DNA of 64,000 bases. It comes from Aquimarina mytili. Lineage in GTDB: Bacteria > Bacteroidota > Bacteroidia > Flavobacteriales > Flavobacteriaceae. The stretch spans positions 779,501-843,500 of the forward strand of contig NZ_JAERQJ010000001.1 in assembly GCF_016735115.1 (NCBI RefSeq). Reading direction: 5' to 3'. Position numbers and translations under genes: made by a program. Positions 17,666 to 26,450 of this stretch are shown here, piece by piece. The notes under the pieces were generated by a model. The model did no database searches, was not told the DNA's origin, and was given only the letters and a program-made list of their open reading frames with translations. How positions within the stretch are numbered: position 1 is the stretch's first letter; each line of letters starts with the position of its first letter.

Positions 17666-18271
17666 TTAAGAGTGGTTCCAATTATTGGGATCATCACTTT
17701 CGTTCGGCGAGAGGCCTATTATATCACCATCCGTATTTACGCCAAGACCTACTACAGTTCTATTTACATAGTTAAAGTAACTAACTACTTGGTTGATTTC
17801 TAATATTTCTCCATCTGATAGTTGTTGTTCTCTTAGGATATGAATATCTGCTTCTGTAATGGTGTTATGGGATAATGTTAGTTGTTTGGCATAACGCAAC
17901 CCTGCTAAATATTGATATTTGAAATGATTGTGTGTTTCGTCTTTTAATAAACAAGAGATTATTTCTTGATACCTGGAGTCATCATTCAATAACCGTTTTA
18001 ATCCGGCTGAGTGATGATCAACACAATAGCTACATTGATTTAAACTGCTGACATAAACACCAAGTGTTTCTAGATACCATTTGGGGAGGGTATTATTGGA
18101 GTTGTGTAATACGTTTTTGTATAATCCCATATGTCCAACAAGCGTATGCGGTCTTAGACTGTGTATTGAAAGTACATTGTCAATAGTATTGTTGGGACCT
18201 TTTATACGATTATACAGTTTTTTTAGTTGACCAGTGGCGTTATCATATGATATTTCTTTAATCCAACTCAT
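17666..18271 (-). CDS. AhpD-like peroxidase-related protein (carboxymuconolactone decarboxylase fold)
   Basis: This 201-residue protein carries the CMD/AhpD signature SSLNQCSYCVDHHSAGLKRLL at about residues 72-92. Its redox CxxC is followed by the HH pair of the proton-relay motif ExxxCxxCxxxH, here with Asn in place of the usual Glu. Related proteins are annotated as peroxidase-related enzymes; AhpD itself is a thiol reductase. The second half (HFKYQYLAGLRYAKQLTLS) is the typical paired helical segment. It overlaps the end of lspA by 14 bases and is probably translated with it. The physiological substrate is unknown. Confidence 0.82.
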   Translation of the reverse strand: MSWIKEISYDNATGQLKKLYNRIKGPNNTIDNVLSIHSLRPHTLVGHMGLYKNVLHNSNNTLPKWYLETLGVYVSSLNQCSYCVDHHSAGLKRLLNDDSRYQEIISCLLKDETHNHFKYQYLAGLRYAKQLTLSHNTITEADIHILREQQLSDGEILEINQVVSYFNYVNRTVVGLGVNTDGDIIGLSPNESDDPNNWNHS

Positions 18272-18788
18272 GTATTGAGGTCTTTTGGGTGAAAAAAGTT
18301 TCGTTCTTGCTTAAAAAAGTACTTAGAATAATTAAAACAGAACCCGTCATAATCGAAACATCGGCTATATTAAATATTTCAGTCTTTATGATACCTAAAT
18401 CCATAATTAAAAAATCAGTAACAGATCCATATACGATACGATCAAAAAGGTTTCCAATTCCTCCTCCAATAATAAAAGCAAGCCCTATTATTGTTGTTTT
18501 GGAGTAGTTTACTTTAATAAGGAGTAATCTTAGTAATAGTAATAAGACTAATATTGGCAGGATTTGCAATACTAGAATTTTCAATACAGGAGTTAAATCA
18601 GAACCTAAACTATATGCTGCTCCTGTATTCTCAACTTTGGTCAGTACAAAATTATTCTTTAAAACTTCTATTCGTTCATAAGGTTCAATGGTTTTTCGAA
18701 CAATACTTTTAGAAATTTGATCACAGCTTATATTTAAAAATACCAGAGACAGAATTGCTATAATTCTTGTTTTTTTAGAAACCTTCAT
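18258..18788 (-). CDS. lspA: Lipoprotein signal peptidase II
   Basis: This 176-residue inner-membrane aspartyl protease has four predicted transmembrane helices. Conserved blocks are NTGAAYSLGSD (about 52) and IIGGGIGNLFDRIVYGSVTDFL (about 107), where the Asp of NLFDR and the Asp of VTDFL form the catalytic dyad. It cleaves lipoprotein signal peptides after lipidation, which matters in a genome so rich in lipoproteins. It overlaps the AhpD-like gene by 14 bases. The N-terminal FLNISCDQISKS resembles a lipobox but is the normal first helix of this family. Confidence 0.95.
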   Translation of the reverse strand: MKVSKKTRIIAILSLVFLNISCDQISKSIVRKTIEPYERIEVLKNNFVLTKVENTGAAYSLGSDLTPVLKILVLQILPILVLLLLLRLLLIKVNYSKTTIIGLAFIIGGGIGNLFDRIVYGSVTDFLIMDLGIIKTEIFNIADVSIMTGSVLIILSTFLSKNETFFTQKTSIHELD

Positions 18789-18845
18789 TGATGTCTTAAT
18801 CTAGGGGGATGAATTTTTCAAAAATACTAGAAACTATTAAGTATT

Positions 18846-19373
18846 CTAATGTTTCCAATATTTTTTATATTCTGAAAGGGGGAAAGCTAATTCATAACGT
18901 TCTTTATTTATACTTTTATTTTCGTTAGAGTCATAATCTAAAAGTATTTTCCAAAGCCCGTTTTCTAGTCTTAAGACCACGTGAAATTGTCCATAAGAGT
19001 ACTTTGTTTGATTTTTATCATCTGAATAGGTTACCCTATAAATACCTCTGTCAGAAACTAAAGAATCAGAGTATACTCTTTCAAAAAGCCTAAAATCAAT
19101 TGGTGAAGGTTTTCTGTTTGAATCAGACCATCTTTTCTGATACCTTTTTAGGTATGTTTTTACATCTTTTATTTGCCCACCATCTCCAGAAATTCTAATC
19201 ATATCTTTACTATGTATAGAAGCAAATAAGTCAAAATCTAAAGTTTTATAGGCTTTTGAAAAGTTTTCATACATATCTGTATTAATCTTAGCATGGATAG
19301 ATTTATTCTGTGCAGTAATCGTATGAATCATACTGGATATGATAATGATGAATATGGTTTTAATTTTGGACAT
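18846..19373 (-). CDS. Secreted NTF2-like (DUF4440/SnoaL) protein
   Basis: This 175-residue protein has a signal peptide (IKTIFIIIISSMIHTITAQ) and an NTF2-like cone fold: MYENFSKAYKTLDFDLFASIHSKDMIRISGDG, a middle helix TYLKRYQKRWSD, and the closing strands YGQFHVVLRLENGLWKILLDYDSNE. This matches DUF4440-like proteins, which often act as small binding or regulatory domains. No catalytic residues can be named. It is monocistronic, and a 150-base gap separates it from the divergent DUF4157 gene. Confidence 0.75.
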   Translation of the reverse strand: MSKIKTIFIIIISSMIHTITAQNKSIHAKINTDMYENFSKAYKTLDFDLFASIHSKDMIRISGDGGQIKDVKTYLKRYQKRWSDSNRKPSPIDFRLFERVYSDSLVSDRGIYRVTYSDDKNQTKYSYGQFHVVLRLENGLWKILLDYDSNENKSINKERYELAFPLSEYKKYWKH

Positions 19374-19523
19374 AGTACGGGAATTAAGGCCTTTATTAGT
19401 ATATAATATAGTTTAAAAAATCATTGTTAATGTGTTTAAAATAAAGATGCTATCTTTATAAGATCGTAAACACCTCATTAATCGAGTTAATTTATTCTTT
19501 TTTGAAATAAAATCATAGTTTTT

Positions 19524-21200
19524 ATGAGGGCTACATCTAATAAAATTAATGATTCTTCGAATTTTCACTCATCAAAATCATTTTTTGATAGAAGTGAATC
19601 TACTCCCTTTTTTTCCAAATATAAAGAAGAAAAGACTCCCTTTTTTACCCCTTCAATTATTCAGCCTAAATTAATTGTAGGTCAGCCTAATGATGAATAT
19701 GAGGCAGATTTAATAGCGGATAAAGTGATTCAAAAACTCGATCATTCCAGTACTTTGGAACCTAGGCAAAAAAAGCAAGAAAATAGTGTTAAAGAAGAAA
19801 AATTACAAAAATCGGAGAAGAAAGATGAAGAATCTGTTATGCAAAAATCCATATTTGAGAGTAATGAAGAACCATTAAAAGGTAAAGTACAGACAAAATC
19901 ATACGTACCAAATGTTCAATTCAACTCTGAATTAGAAAGTAATATTCGTAATACCAAAGGAAACGGTGCTCGGCTTCCTAAAGAGGTAAGAACAGATATG
20001 GAACATGGATTTGGTGAAAATTTTAAGAATATTCGCGTGCATACTGATCATAAGGCTCACGAGATGAATGAAAGCCTAGATGCGAAAGCTTTTACACATG
20101 GTAATGATATATACTTTAATACCAATATGTACGATACCAAGTCTACCGAAGGTAAAAAATTACTAGCTCATGAATTAACCCATACAATACAGCAAAAAAA
20201 TAACGCATCGAATAATATTGTTAATAGGGCTATACGTAGACCTCATATGATTGGAACGCCTAACGTAGGTTCGTGCTCACTTCCGACAGGTGTATTTGAA
20301 TGGCAATTAACTCCTTCACATAGTAGATCAGGAAGGAGAGTAGGGGGGATTGTGCATGTGAGAATAGAATTTACACCAAATAGTAGCGTCGTCGGTCCAA
20401 ATGAAACGATATCTTTTATTCAAACGGTAGAAGTTCAGAATTGGAGTAGGACGATTATTGATTACGATCGATGGGCAAATAGACCAAAAGTAGATCGATC
20501 AATAAATGAAAGAGATCCATATTTTGGTGCTCAATGGGATCAATCTCAAAATCAATGGGCTGATGAACCTAATGCAGGACAAACCGGTCCAGGAGGAAGA
20601 GTTTTACATGGGAGTCGACCTTACACTTCGTCAACAGGTAGCGCAGTAATTAATGACTCTCCAATGTTGAATATGAATCAACGTAAACACTTTGATACAG
20701 TGGCAGTAAATATTAATACGGGAAGAGTATTAGGGAGTTTTAGGTGGTCTATTGAAAAAAGTTCTTCGAGAGATCCATTCAGTATAATTGCTTCAACAAC
20801 AGAAGTTTTGGATGCAGGTTGTAGTGCTGACACTTCTCAGAGGTTCCAAGATGGAGTCACTTCATATTTTAGTACAGAAAACATCCTAGATGGATTTGCT
20901 TCGGGAAGTGCGGATCTTCCAGAAGGACATAGCGCAATTCTTGATCCAATAATTGAAAGATTAAATCGAGAATCAGATAAAATTTTAATACTGGGAGGTG
21001 TAGCGTCTCATGGGCATCAAGACCCGATTTCCATGTCTAGAAGAAGAGCTGAATCGGTTAGGAACTATTTTGAAGAAAACGGGATTGACAGTTCCAGAAT
21101 TCAAATAGAAACTTATGGAGATAGATGGGCAGTCCCTCAGATTAGAGGCCGCAGATTACCGTCAAATAGAAGGGTTCATATTTGGGTAAGAGAGCCTTAG
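19524..21200 (+). CDS. DUF4157 (eCIS-core) protein with OmpA-like C-terminus
   Basis: This 558-residue protein has no signal peptide. In order it has a low-complexity head, the typical lead-in IQPKLIVGQPNDEYEADLIADKVI (about 46-69) split by few changes from the family, and a charged Lys/Glu linker. The DUF4157 domain follows (about 145-225) with LPKEVRTDMEHGFGENFKNIRVH, ending in the zinc-protease-like HELTH at 216-220. Then comes a beta-rich middle of unknown family (about 240-430), and finally an OmpA-like peptidoglycan-binding domain (about 455-558) ending LPSNRRVHIWV. DUF4157 is strongly linked to extracellular contractile injection systems and secreted toxins. No injection-system gene lies nearby, so it is an orphan. 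The middle domain may be the effector part. Confidence 0.85.
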   Translation: MRATSNKINDSSNFHSSKSFFDRSESTPFFSKYKEEKTPFFTPSIIQPKLIVGQPNDEYEADLIADKVIQKLDHSSTLEPRQKKQENSVKEEKLQKSEKKDEESVMQKSIFESNEEPLKGKVQTKSYVPNVQFNSELESNIRNTKGNGARLPKEVRTDMEHGFGENFKNIRVHTDHKAHEMNESLDAKAFTHGNDIYFNTNMYDTKSTEGKKLLAHELTHTIQQKNNASNNIVNRAIRRPHMIGTPNVGSCSLPTGVFEWQLTPSHSRSGRRVGGIVHVRIEFTPNSSVVGPNETISFIQTVEVQNWSRTIIDYDRWANRPKVDRSINERDPYFGAQWDQSQNQWADEPNAGQTGPGGRVLHGSRPYTSSTGSAVINDSPMLNMNQRKHFDTVAVNINTGRVLGSFRWSIEKSSSRDPFSIIASTTEVLDAGCSADTSQRFQDGVTSYFSTENILDGFASGSADLPEGHSAILDPIIERLNRESDKILILGGVASHGHQDPISMSRRRAESVRNYFEENGIDSSRIQIETYGDRWAVPQIRGRRLPSNRRVHIWVREP

Positions 21201-21234
21201 TGAGAAGAATTGCGTTCCAGAAATATTATTATTT

Positions 21235-22782
21235 CTATTCAAAAGCAGCACTTTCGTAGGCTCCTATATCTGGAGTTGTAGCGCTTCTTGGAATTCCTAA
21301 AATATCCATACCAGAAGCAGTTACCGATGCACGACCATTTGCAGGAGAGCTATCATCAATTCTTAATATATTTTCAAAAGGAGCTTTAAACTCTGGATCT
21401 TCATTTAAAATAACATTTTCAAACAAACTTGTATTAGCAAAATCGTATAAAGGATTGTCTTTAAAACTATCGTCAAAATCATCAAATTTTATCAAGCAAT
21501 TTTTAAAGGAATAATTAAATGCGGTACCTTCAATTTTGCTAAACAAAACCTCTCTATCTTGGTTTCCATAGATAATACAATTTGTAAAATTTGCTTCAAC
21601 TAAATCTGCAACTATTACTTCGTTGTCGTCTACTCGTAGGTTGTTGTCAATCAAAACAGTTGGCAATTCTCTAAATCCCGATCCAATATTCGAATAATTA
21701 GTAAATGTGCAATGATTAAAATTGTACGTTCCTCCTAACGAACAATTAAGTGATACTTGTCCTGCATTATTGATAACCAGGTTTTCTCCTTCGACATTAG
21801 CCGCTCTGGCAAGAAAGCCAACATTTGAACTATTATAAATTTGTGTATTTGTAATCCTAAGAGTAGGATCTGGGCGACCATCATCAGAATTCATTAAAAT
21901 ACCGACAGTAGCATTTTTTATGGTGGCATGATTAATACTATGAGCTGTACTTCCAGGAGTAAGCCATATGGTTCCCCATTGTCCTGGGATATCACTAAAT
22001 ATTGGTTCGAGGCGATCGCCTTCAAAAATCACTTCATTTTCCATACGCTCTGGGTCTGTACTTACATCACCATTTACAATCAGAGTCGCTTGGTCTGCGG
22101 CAATAATACCTGAGTTTTCATGAAAATGAATTCTTGCCCCAGCTTCTATAATAAGAGTTTTATTATTAGGAATCACTGCATAGCCATAAATAACATAGGG
22201 TTTTTCGTTGGTGAAAATTAATTCTTCATCTGATAATACATGAGCCGATATGGTGGCGTCTCCAATGGTAACGCCTTCTATGGTGCATGTTTCTTCACCA
22301 TTAATTACCATACAGTCCCTATTGGGTATAATAAATACGGCATCTTTTACTAAAGTTACCAAATCAACATCCTGTTGATTTCCTCCTCGATCAAACAAAA
22401 TACGGTCGGTGTATAGAAACTCTGTATCTGTAGTCTCACTAGTAATATCAGTAGTAGTTTCTACAAAAATAAAAATACTATCTTTTGCCAGGACTTGTAT
22501 GTTTTCAAAAGATTTTCCAGGAATCCCATCCACATTAAGCCTGTAATTAGAACTTTCTCCTCGTTCTAACCTAATTGTTGGGATAGTAAAATCATCACCA
22601 GTTCGATTATAAACTTTAAAACTATATGTACTAGATCCGATATTTGTGAATATAGTATCTAAAAATAAAGTATCGGTAGAGAATTGGAGATTTCCTATAC
22701 TCGGGTCCGATTCAAAATCCTTGCGGCAGGAACTCCATAAAATAATAACAGCAATTAAAAATATCGTTGGTAAATAGCGCAT
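21235..22782 (-). CDS. Lipoprotein with right-handed beta-helix
   Basis: This 515-residue protein has a lipoprotein signal ending LWSSCRKDF (Cys19), then an Ig-like N-terminal part (GNLQFSTDTLFLDTIFTNIGSSTYSFKVYN) and a long parallel beta-helix region. The beta-helix is shown by repeated short strands with Asn/Gly turns, such as SINHATIKNATVGILMNS, LRITNTQIYNSSNVGFLAR and NFTNCIIYGNQ. The C-terminus, GIPRSATTPDIGAYE, is the typical ending of beta-helix choice-of-anchor proteins. It is probably a surface polysaccharide-binding or lyase-like protein, but no catalytic residues are evident. It is well known in Flavobacteriaceae genomes without a function. Confidence 0.8.
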   Translation of the reverse strand: MRYLPTIFLIAVIILWSSCRKDFESDPSIGNLQFSTDTLFLDTIFTNIGSSTYSFKVYNRTGDDFTIPTIRLERGESSNYRLNVDGIPGKSFENIQVLAKDSIFIFVETTTDITSETTDTEFLYTDRILFDRGGNQQDVDLVTLVKDAVFIIPNRDCMVINGEETCTIEGVTIGDATISAHVLSDEELIFTNEKPYVIYGYAVIPNNKTLIIEAGARIHFHENSGIIAADQATLIVNGDVSTDPERMENEVIFEGDRLEPIFSDIPGQWGTIWLTPGSTAHSINHATIKNATVGILMNSDDGRPDPTLRITNTQIYNSSNVGFLARAANVEGENLVINNAGQVSLNCSLGGTYNFNHCTFTNYSNIGSGFRELPTVLIDNNLRVDDNEVIVADLVEANFTNCIIYGNQDREVLFSKIEGTAFNYSFKNCLIKFDDFDDSFKDNPLYDFANTSLFENVILNEDPEFKAPFENILRIDDSSPANGRASVTASGMDILGIPRSATTPDIGAYESAAFE

Positions 22783-22928
22783 ATTAAGTTTTAAAAAGTA
22801 ATAAAGTATCTAGGCTGCAAAGTAGCAAAGATTTTTGTTTTTTCAGATATTTAATTCTCTCTTTGATTAATGTATAACTTTTTGATAGTTCTAATATTGT
22901 TTTTAATGAAAAATGAGAAGATCTGTAC

Positions 22929-22959
22929 TTCGGTAAGAAATAAAACATTTGTACATTTG
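22929..22959 (+). promoter_or_regulatory. lpdA promoter
   Basis: TTCG at 22929 is followed after exactly 19 bases by TACATTTG at 22952-22959. This is a near match to the Bacteroidota promoter TTTG-N19-TAnnTTTG. The ATG follows 36 bases after the -7 element. Confidence 0.65.
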
Positions 22960-22995
22960 CTGTTCTTATTAATACGCACAACATAATAATCTATT

Positions 22996-24402
22996 ATGAG
23001 TACATATGATGTAGCCGTAATTGGCTCTGGACCTGGTGGATATGTGGCCGCTATTCGATGCGCACAACTGGGTATGAAAACCGCAATAATCGAAAAATAT
23101 TCTACACTTGGTGGAACCTGTCTTAATGTAGGGTGTATTCCTAGTAAAGCACTACTGGATTCTTCTCATCATTATGAGCATGCTACCAAACATTTTGCTG
23201 ATCACGGTATTGAAATACCAGGCGGTGTAAAAATTAATCTGGAAAAGATGATCGCACGTAAGCAAGCTGTGGTAGATCAAACTACAGGCGGTGTTGATTT
23301 TCTAATGAAGAAAAACAAGATTGACGTTTTTGAAGGAGTGGGATCTTTTAAAGATGCTACACATATTAATGTTACAAAAGCTGATGGTAAGGTAGATACT
23401 ATTGAGGCTAAGAATACTATTATTGCAACAGGTTCTAAACCTTCTACTCTGCCTTTTATTAAGCTGGATAAGAAGAGAGTGATCACATCTACAGAGGCAC
23501 TGAAGCTAAAAGAGGTACCTAAACATATGGTTATTATTGGTGGAGGAGTTATTGGTCTTGAATTGGGACAAGTATATCGTCGTCTTGGTGCAGAGGTTTC
23601 TGTTGTAGAGTTTATGGATAGAATTATTCCGGGTATGGATAAATCATTGTCTAGAGAATTGCAGAAAGTGATGAAAAAACAAGGAGTTAAATTCTATACT
23701 TCACATAAAGTAACTGCTTTAAAGACCACGGCAAAAACGGTTACCATTACTGCTGATGATAAGAAAGGTAACCCTGTAGAATTTAAAGGTGATTATTGTT
23801 TGGTTTCTGTGGGGCGTCGTCCTTATACCGATGGATTAAATGCCGAAGCCGCTGGAGTTAAACTCAACGATAGAGGACAAGTGGAAGTAAATGATCACTT
23901 GCAGACTAGTGCAGCTAATATCTATGCTATAGGAGATGTAATAAAAGGGACTATGCTGGCTCATAAAGCCGAAGAAGAAGGTGTCTTTGTTGCAGAAACT
24001 TTAGCAGGTCAAAAACCACATATAGATTATAACTTAATCCCAGGAGTAGTATATACTTGGCCAGAAGTTGCTGCAGTTGGTAAGACTGAAGAAGAATTAA
24101 AAGAAGCTGGTATAAAGTATAAATCAGGACAGTTTCCGTTTAGAGCATTAGGGAGAGCTCGTGCCAGTGCAGATTTAGATGGTTTTGTAAAAATACTTGC
24201 TGATGAAACTACTGATGAGGTATTAGGAGTACATATGATAGGTGCTCGTTGTGCAGATTTAATTGCAGAAGCAGTTACTGCAATGGAGTTTAGAGCATCT
24301 GCAGAAGATATTTCTAGAATGTCTCATGCACACCCAACCTTTACTGAGGCTATAAAAGAAGCGGCTTTAGCTGCAACAGAAAATAGAGCGTTACATGTAT
24401 AA
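22996..24402 (+). CDS. lpdA: Dihydrolipoyl dehydrogenase
   Basis: This 468-residue protein is the E3 subunit of the 2-oxoacid dehydrogenase complexes and the glycine cleavage system. Landmarks are the FAD Rossmann motif VIGSGPGGYVAAIRCAQLG (about 8), the redox disulfide GGTCLNVGCIPSKALL (about 39), the NAD motif VIIGGGVIGLELGQVYRRLG (about 180), and the C-terminal dimer interface with the catalytic His-Glu pair AHAHPTFTEA-like (here SHAHPTFTEAI, about 445). It stands alone rather than in a pdh or odh operon, as is common in Flavobacteriia. Confidence 0.97.
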   Translation: MSTYDVAVIGSGPGGYVAAIRCAQLGMKTAIIEKYSTLGGTCLNVGCIPSKALLDSSHHYEHATKHFADHGIEIPGGVKINLEKMIARKQAVVDQTTGGVDFLMKKNKIDVFEGVGSFKDATHINVTKADGKVDTIEAKNTIIATGSKPSTLPFIKLDKKRVITSTEALKLKEVPKHMVIIGGGVIGLELGQVYRRLGAEVSVVEFMDRIIPGMDKSLSRELQKVMKKQGVKFYTSHKVTALKTTAKTVTITADDKKGNPVEFKGDYCLVSVGRRPYTDGLNAEAAGVKLNDRGQVEVNDHLQTSAANIYAIGDVIKGTMLAHKAEEEGVFVAETLAGQKPHIDYNLIPGVVYTWPEVAAVGKTEEELKEAGIKYKSGQFPFRALGRARASADLDGFVKILADETTDEVLGVHMIGARCADLIAEAVTAMEFRASAEDISRMSHAHPTFTEAIKEAALAATENRALHV

Positions 24403-24431
24403 TTTATCTTGGGTTTTAAATATATAAGAAT

Positions 24432-24461
24432 AAAAAAGATCACCATATGGTGGTCTTTTTT
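24432..24461. terminator. Bidirectional intrinsic terminator between lpdA and the LytTR gene
   Basis: A6GATCACCAT and ATGGTGGTCT6 form a hairpin with one G-U pair, with T-runs on both strands. Its right arm touches the stop codon of the response regulator gene at 24461, so one structure ends both convergent transcripts. Confidence 0.88.
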
Positions 24462-25171
24462 TATATTCCTCCAAGTCTTTGTAGAACTTCTGATTTGTAG
24501 TTCCTGCTTATAGGGATAGATTTGTTATTCAATTGTATTTCTTCATTAGAAAATGAATCTATTTTCGAAATGGAAATAATATAAGATCTATGGGTCCGCA
24601 TAAACTGTTGCTGAGGTAACTTAGATTCTATAATACTTATAGTTTCACGGGTTATTAGTGTAGCAGATTCACAATGAATTTTTATATAATCTCCATAACT
24701 TTCTACATAGATAATCTCAGAAAAATTAATTTTTTTCATTCTTCTATCTGATCTCACAAAAATAAAATCATTCAAAAGAGGTTCTGCTATTGCCGCAGTT
24801 TTGGTTTTATGATAGACTTCAAAATAATTATTTATAGAATTCAGAAGTCTTTCGAAAGAAATGGGTTTTAATAGATAATCAACTGCATGAAGATCAAATC
24901 CTTCTATCGCATATTCCCTATAGGCAGTGGTGAAAATGATTTTAATATCCTTATTGATAGATTTGGCAAAAGAAATGCCTGAAATTTCGGGCATGTTAAT
25001 ATCTAAAAAAATTAGATCTATTTTCTGATTATTAATGGTGTTGAAAGCTTCCATAGCACTATTACAAACAGCTAATACATCGATACAATCAATTTTTGAA
25101 AGATGATCGACAATGATATCGCGAGCAGTCGGTTCATCGTCAACAATTATGCAGGATATTGTAGTGCTCAT
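24461..25171 (-). CDS. LytTR family response regulator
   Basis: This 236-residue protein has an N-terminal receiver domain with acidic pair DDEP (about 12), phosphoacceptor D56 in IFLDINMPE, and the conserved Lys in DYLLKPISFERLL. A C-terminal LytTR DNA-binding domain includes FIFVRSDRRMKKINFSEIIYVESYGDYIKI and the end MRTHRSYIISISKIDSF. LytTR regulators are phosphorylated by LytS-type kinases and bind direct repeats. The matching kinase ends 13 bases upstream at 25185. The target is unknown; the divergent lipase/TolQ-like genes at 26451 are the closest candidates. Confidence 0.95.
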   Translation of the reverse strand: MSTTISCIIVDDEPTARDIIVDHLSKIDCIDVLAVCNSAMEAFNTINNQKIDLIFLDINMPEISGISFAKSINKDIKIIFTTAYREYAIEGFDLHAVDYLLKPISFERLLNSINNYFEVYHKTKTAAIAEPLLNDFIFVRSDRRMKKINFSEIIYVESYGDYIKIHCESATLITRETISIIESKLPQQQFMRTHRSYIISISKIDSFSNEEIQLNNKSIPISRNYKSEVLQRLGGI

Positions 25172-25184
25172 TTATTTGTCTTTT

Positions 25185-26240
25185 TTAAAGTTTTAAGATT
25201 AAGATAACAGAATACCACTCTTTATTTTTTGTTACTTCTAATTTGTAGTTGTCTGGATACAGGAGAGATAATCTTTTTTTTATGTTTGTTAACCCAATAC
25301 CATATTCATGATTATCAGTAGAAAAGTTAAGGATCGAGTTCTTTATTGAAAAATGAATTTCATTATTTATATAAATCATTTTCATTACAATAGTAAGTTT
25401 TTGATTTCGAATTTGCCCATGTTTAAAGCTGTTTTCTACAAAAGGAATAAAAAGCATTGGAGCAATTTGAATGGTATCGGGGATATTTTCAAATTTCATA
25501 TCGATTTTTAAGGTATCACTAAAACGCATCTTTTCTAATGCCACATAATCTTTAATATGGTTAATTTCTTCGTGCAGAGAGACCAAAGGTTTATCGACCT
25601 GATAAAGTAAATAATCTAAAAGATTCGATAACATCAAGATCATTTCGGGAGTTTGCTCAGATTTTTTTAAGGCAAACCCGTACATTGTATTTAGTGTATT
25701 GAATAGGAAGTGTGGATGAATTTGCATTTTAAGATACTGTAGTTCTTGTTCCTTAAGCTTGAGCTGAGCTTCTAAGATTTTGTTCCTAAGTTCGTGATTT
25801 GCCGACGTAGATTTGTAATTATGTTGTACCAGACTAAAAGCACTAGCAATAAATACAACAAAATATACGGCAACAAAAAGGAATAATGGACTACGGGTCA
25901 TAGGGGCCATTCCAGCGAATTTTAAAGATGACAAGAAAATTAATCCATAAAATAGAGATAGAATAATGAATAAAGCTGATATGATAACAGTATAAATACA
26001 GTATACAATAAATAGGAAATACTTCTCCTGAAGTAAGTATTTAGGAATTAACAGATTGATTACCGTGTAGGTCGTTCCCATGGTTACCGGTATCAAGAAT
26101 AATGAAAACGAAAACACATAATTTATATTGTTGGTGTTGTGGCCAAAAAAATAGGTGTAACAGAACAGAACAACTATCCAAAAGATAGTATGAAGTACTA
26201 TTTGAGTAACCTTCTTTACTATAAATTCTTGAGAGATCAT
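25185..26240 (-). CDS. LytS-family sensor histidine kinase
   Basis: This 351-residue protein has four to five predicted transmembrane helices in the first 140 residues. A short coiled-coil linker (NHELRNKILEAQLKLKEQEL) leads to the His_kinase domain with LKMQIHPHFLFNTLNTMYGFAL, where the His of PHFLFN is phosphorylated. An ATPase lobe follows with FIPFVENSFKHG (N-box) and YGIGLTNIKKRLSLLY (G-box). It pairs with the LytTR regulator 13 bases downstream. There is no extracellular sensory domain, so it probably senses a membrane-linked signal. Confidence 0.94.
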   Translation of the reverse strand: MISQEFIVKKVTQIVLHTIFWIVVLFCYTYFFGHNTNNINYVFSFSLFLIPVTMGTTYTVINLLIPKYLLQEKYFLFIVYCIYTVIISALFIILSLFYGLIFLSSLKFAGMAPMTRSPLFLFVAVYFVVFIASAFSLVQHNYKSTSANHELRNKILEAQLKLKEQELQYLKMQIHPHFLFNTLNTMYGFALKKSEQTPEMILMLSNLLDYLLYQVDKPLVSLHEEINHIKDYVALEKMRFSDTLKIDMKFENIPDTIQIAPMLFIPFVENSFKHGQIRNQKLTIVMKMIYINNEIHFSIKNSILNFSTDNHEYGIGLTNIKKRLSLLYPDNYKLEVTKNKEWYSVILILKL

Positions 26241-26450
26241 ATATTCTTATTCGATCATAATATCAACATATTTTTTAAAACTACATCATTATTGAGACGA
26301 ATAACCAAATGAATTCGGGTTTTAACCATCATACTCATCTTTTAAGAACCATTTGGTAATAAATAGGGCTAATCCTGTATTCTATCGTAATTAAAATCAT
26401 GGAATGCTCGAGGTTAATAATTTTGATTGAAACTAAAATTAATACGACTT

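Noticed and set aside
22784..22984. 66-codon minus-strand frame in front of the beta-helix lipoprotein gene
   Set aside because: It covers the lpdA promoter region, has low-complexity Leu/Lys/Ser content and no recognisable domain; it is probably a chance frame in the divergent gap.
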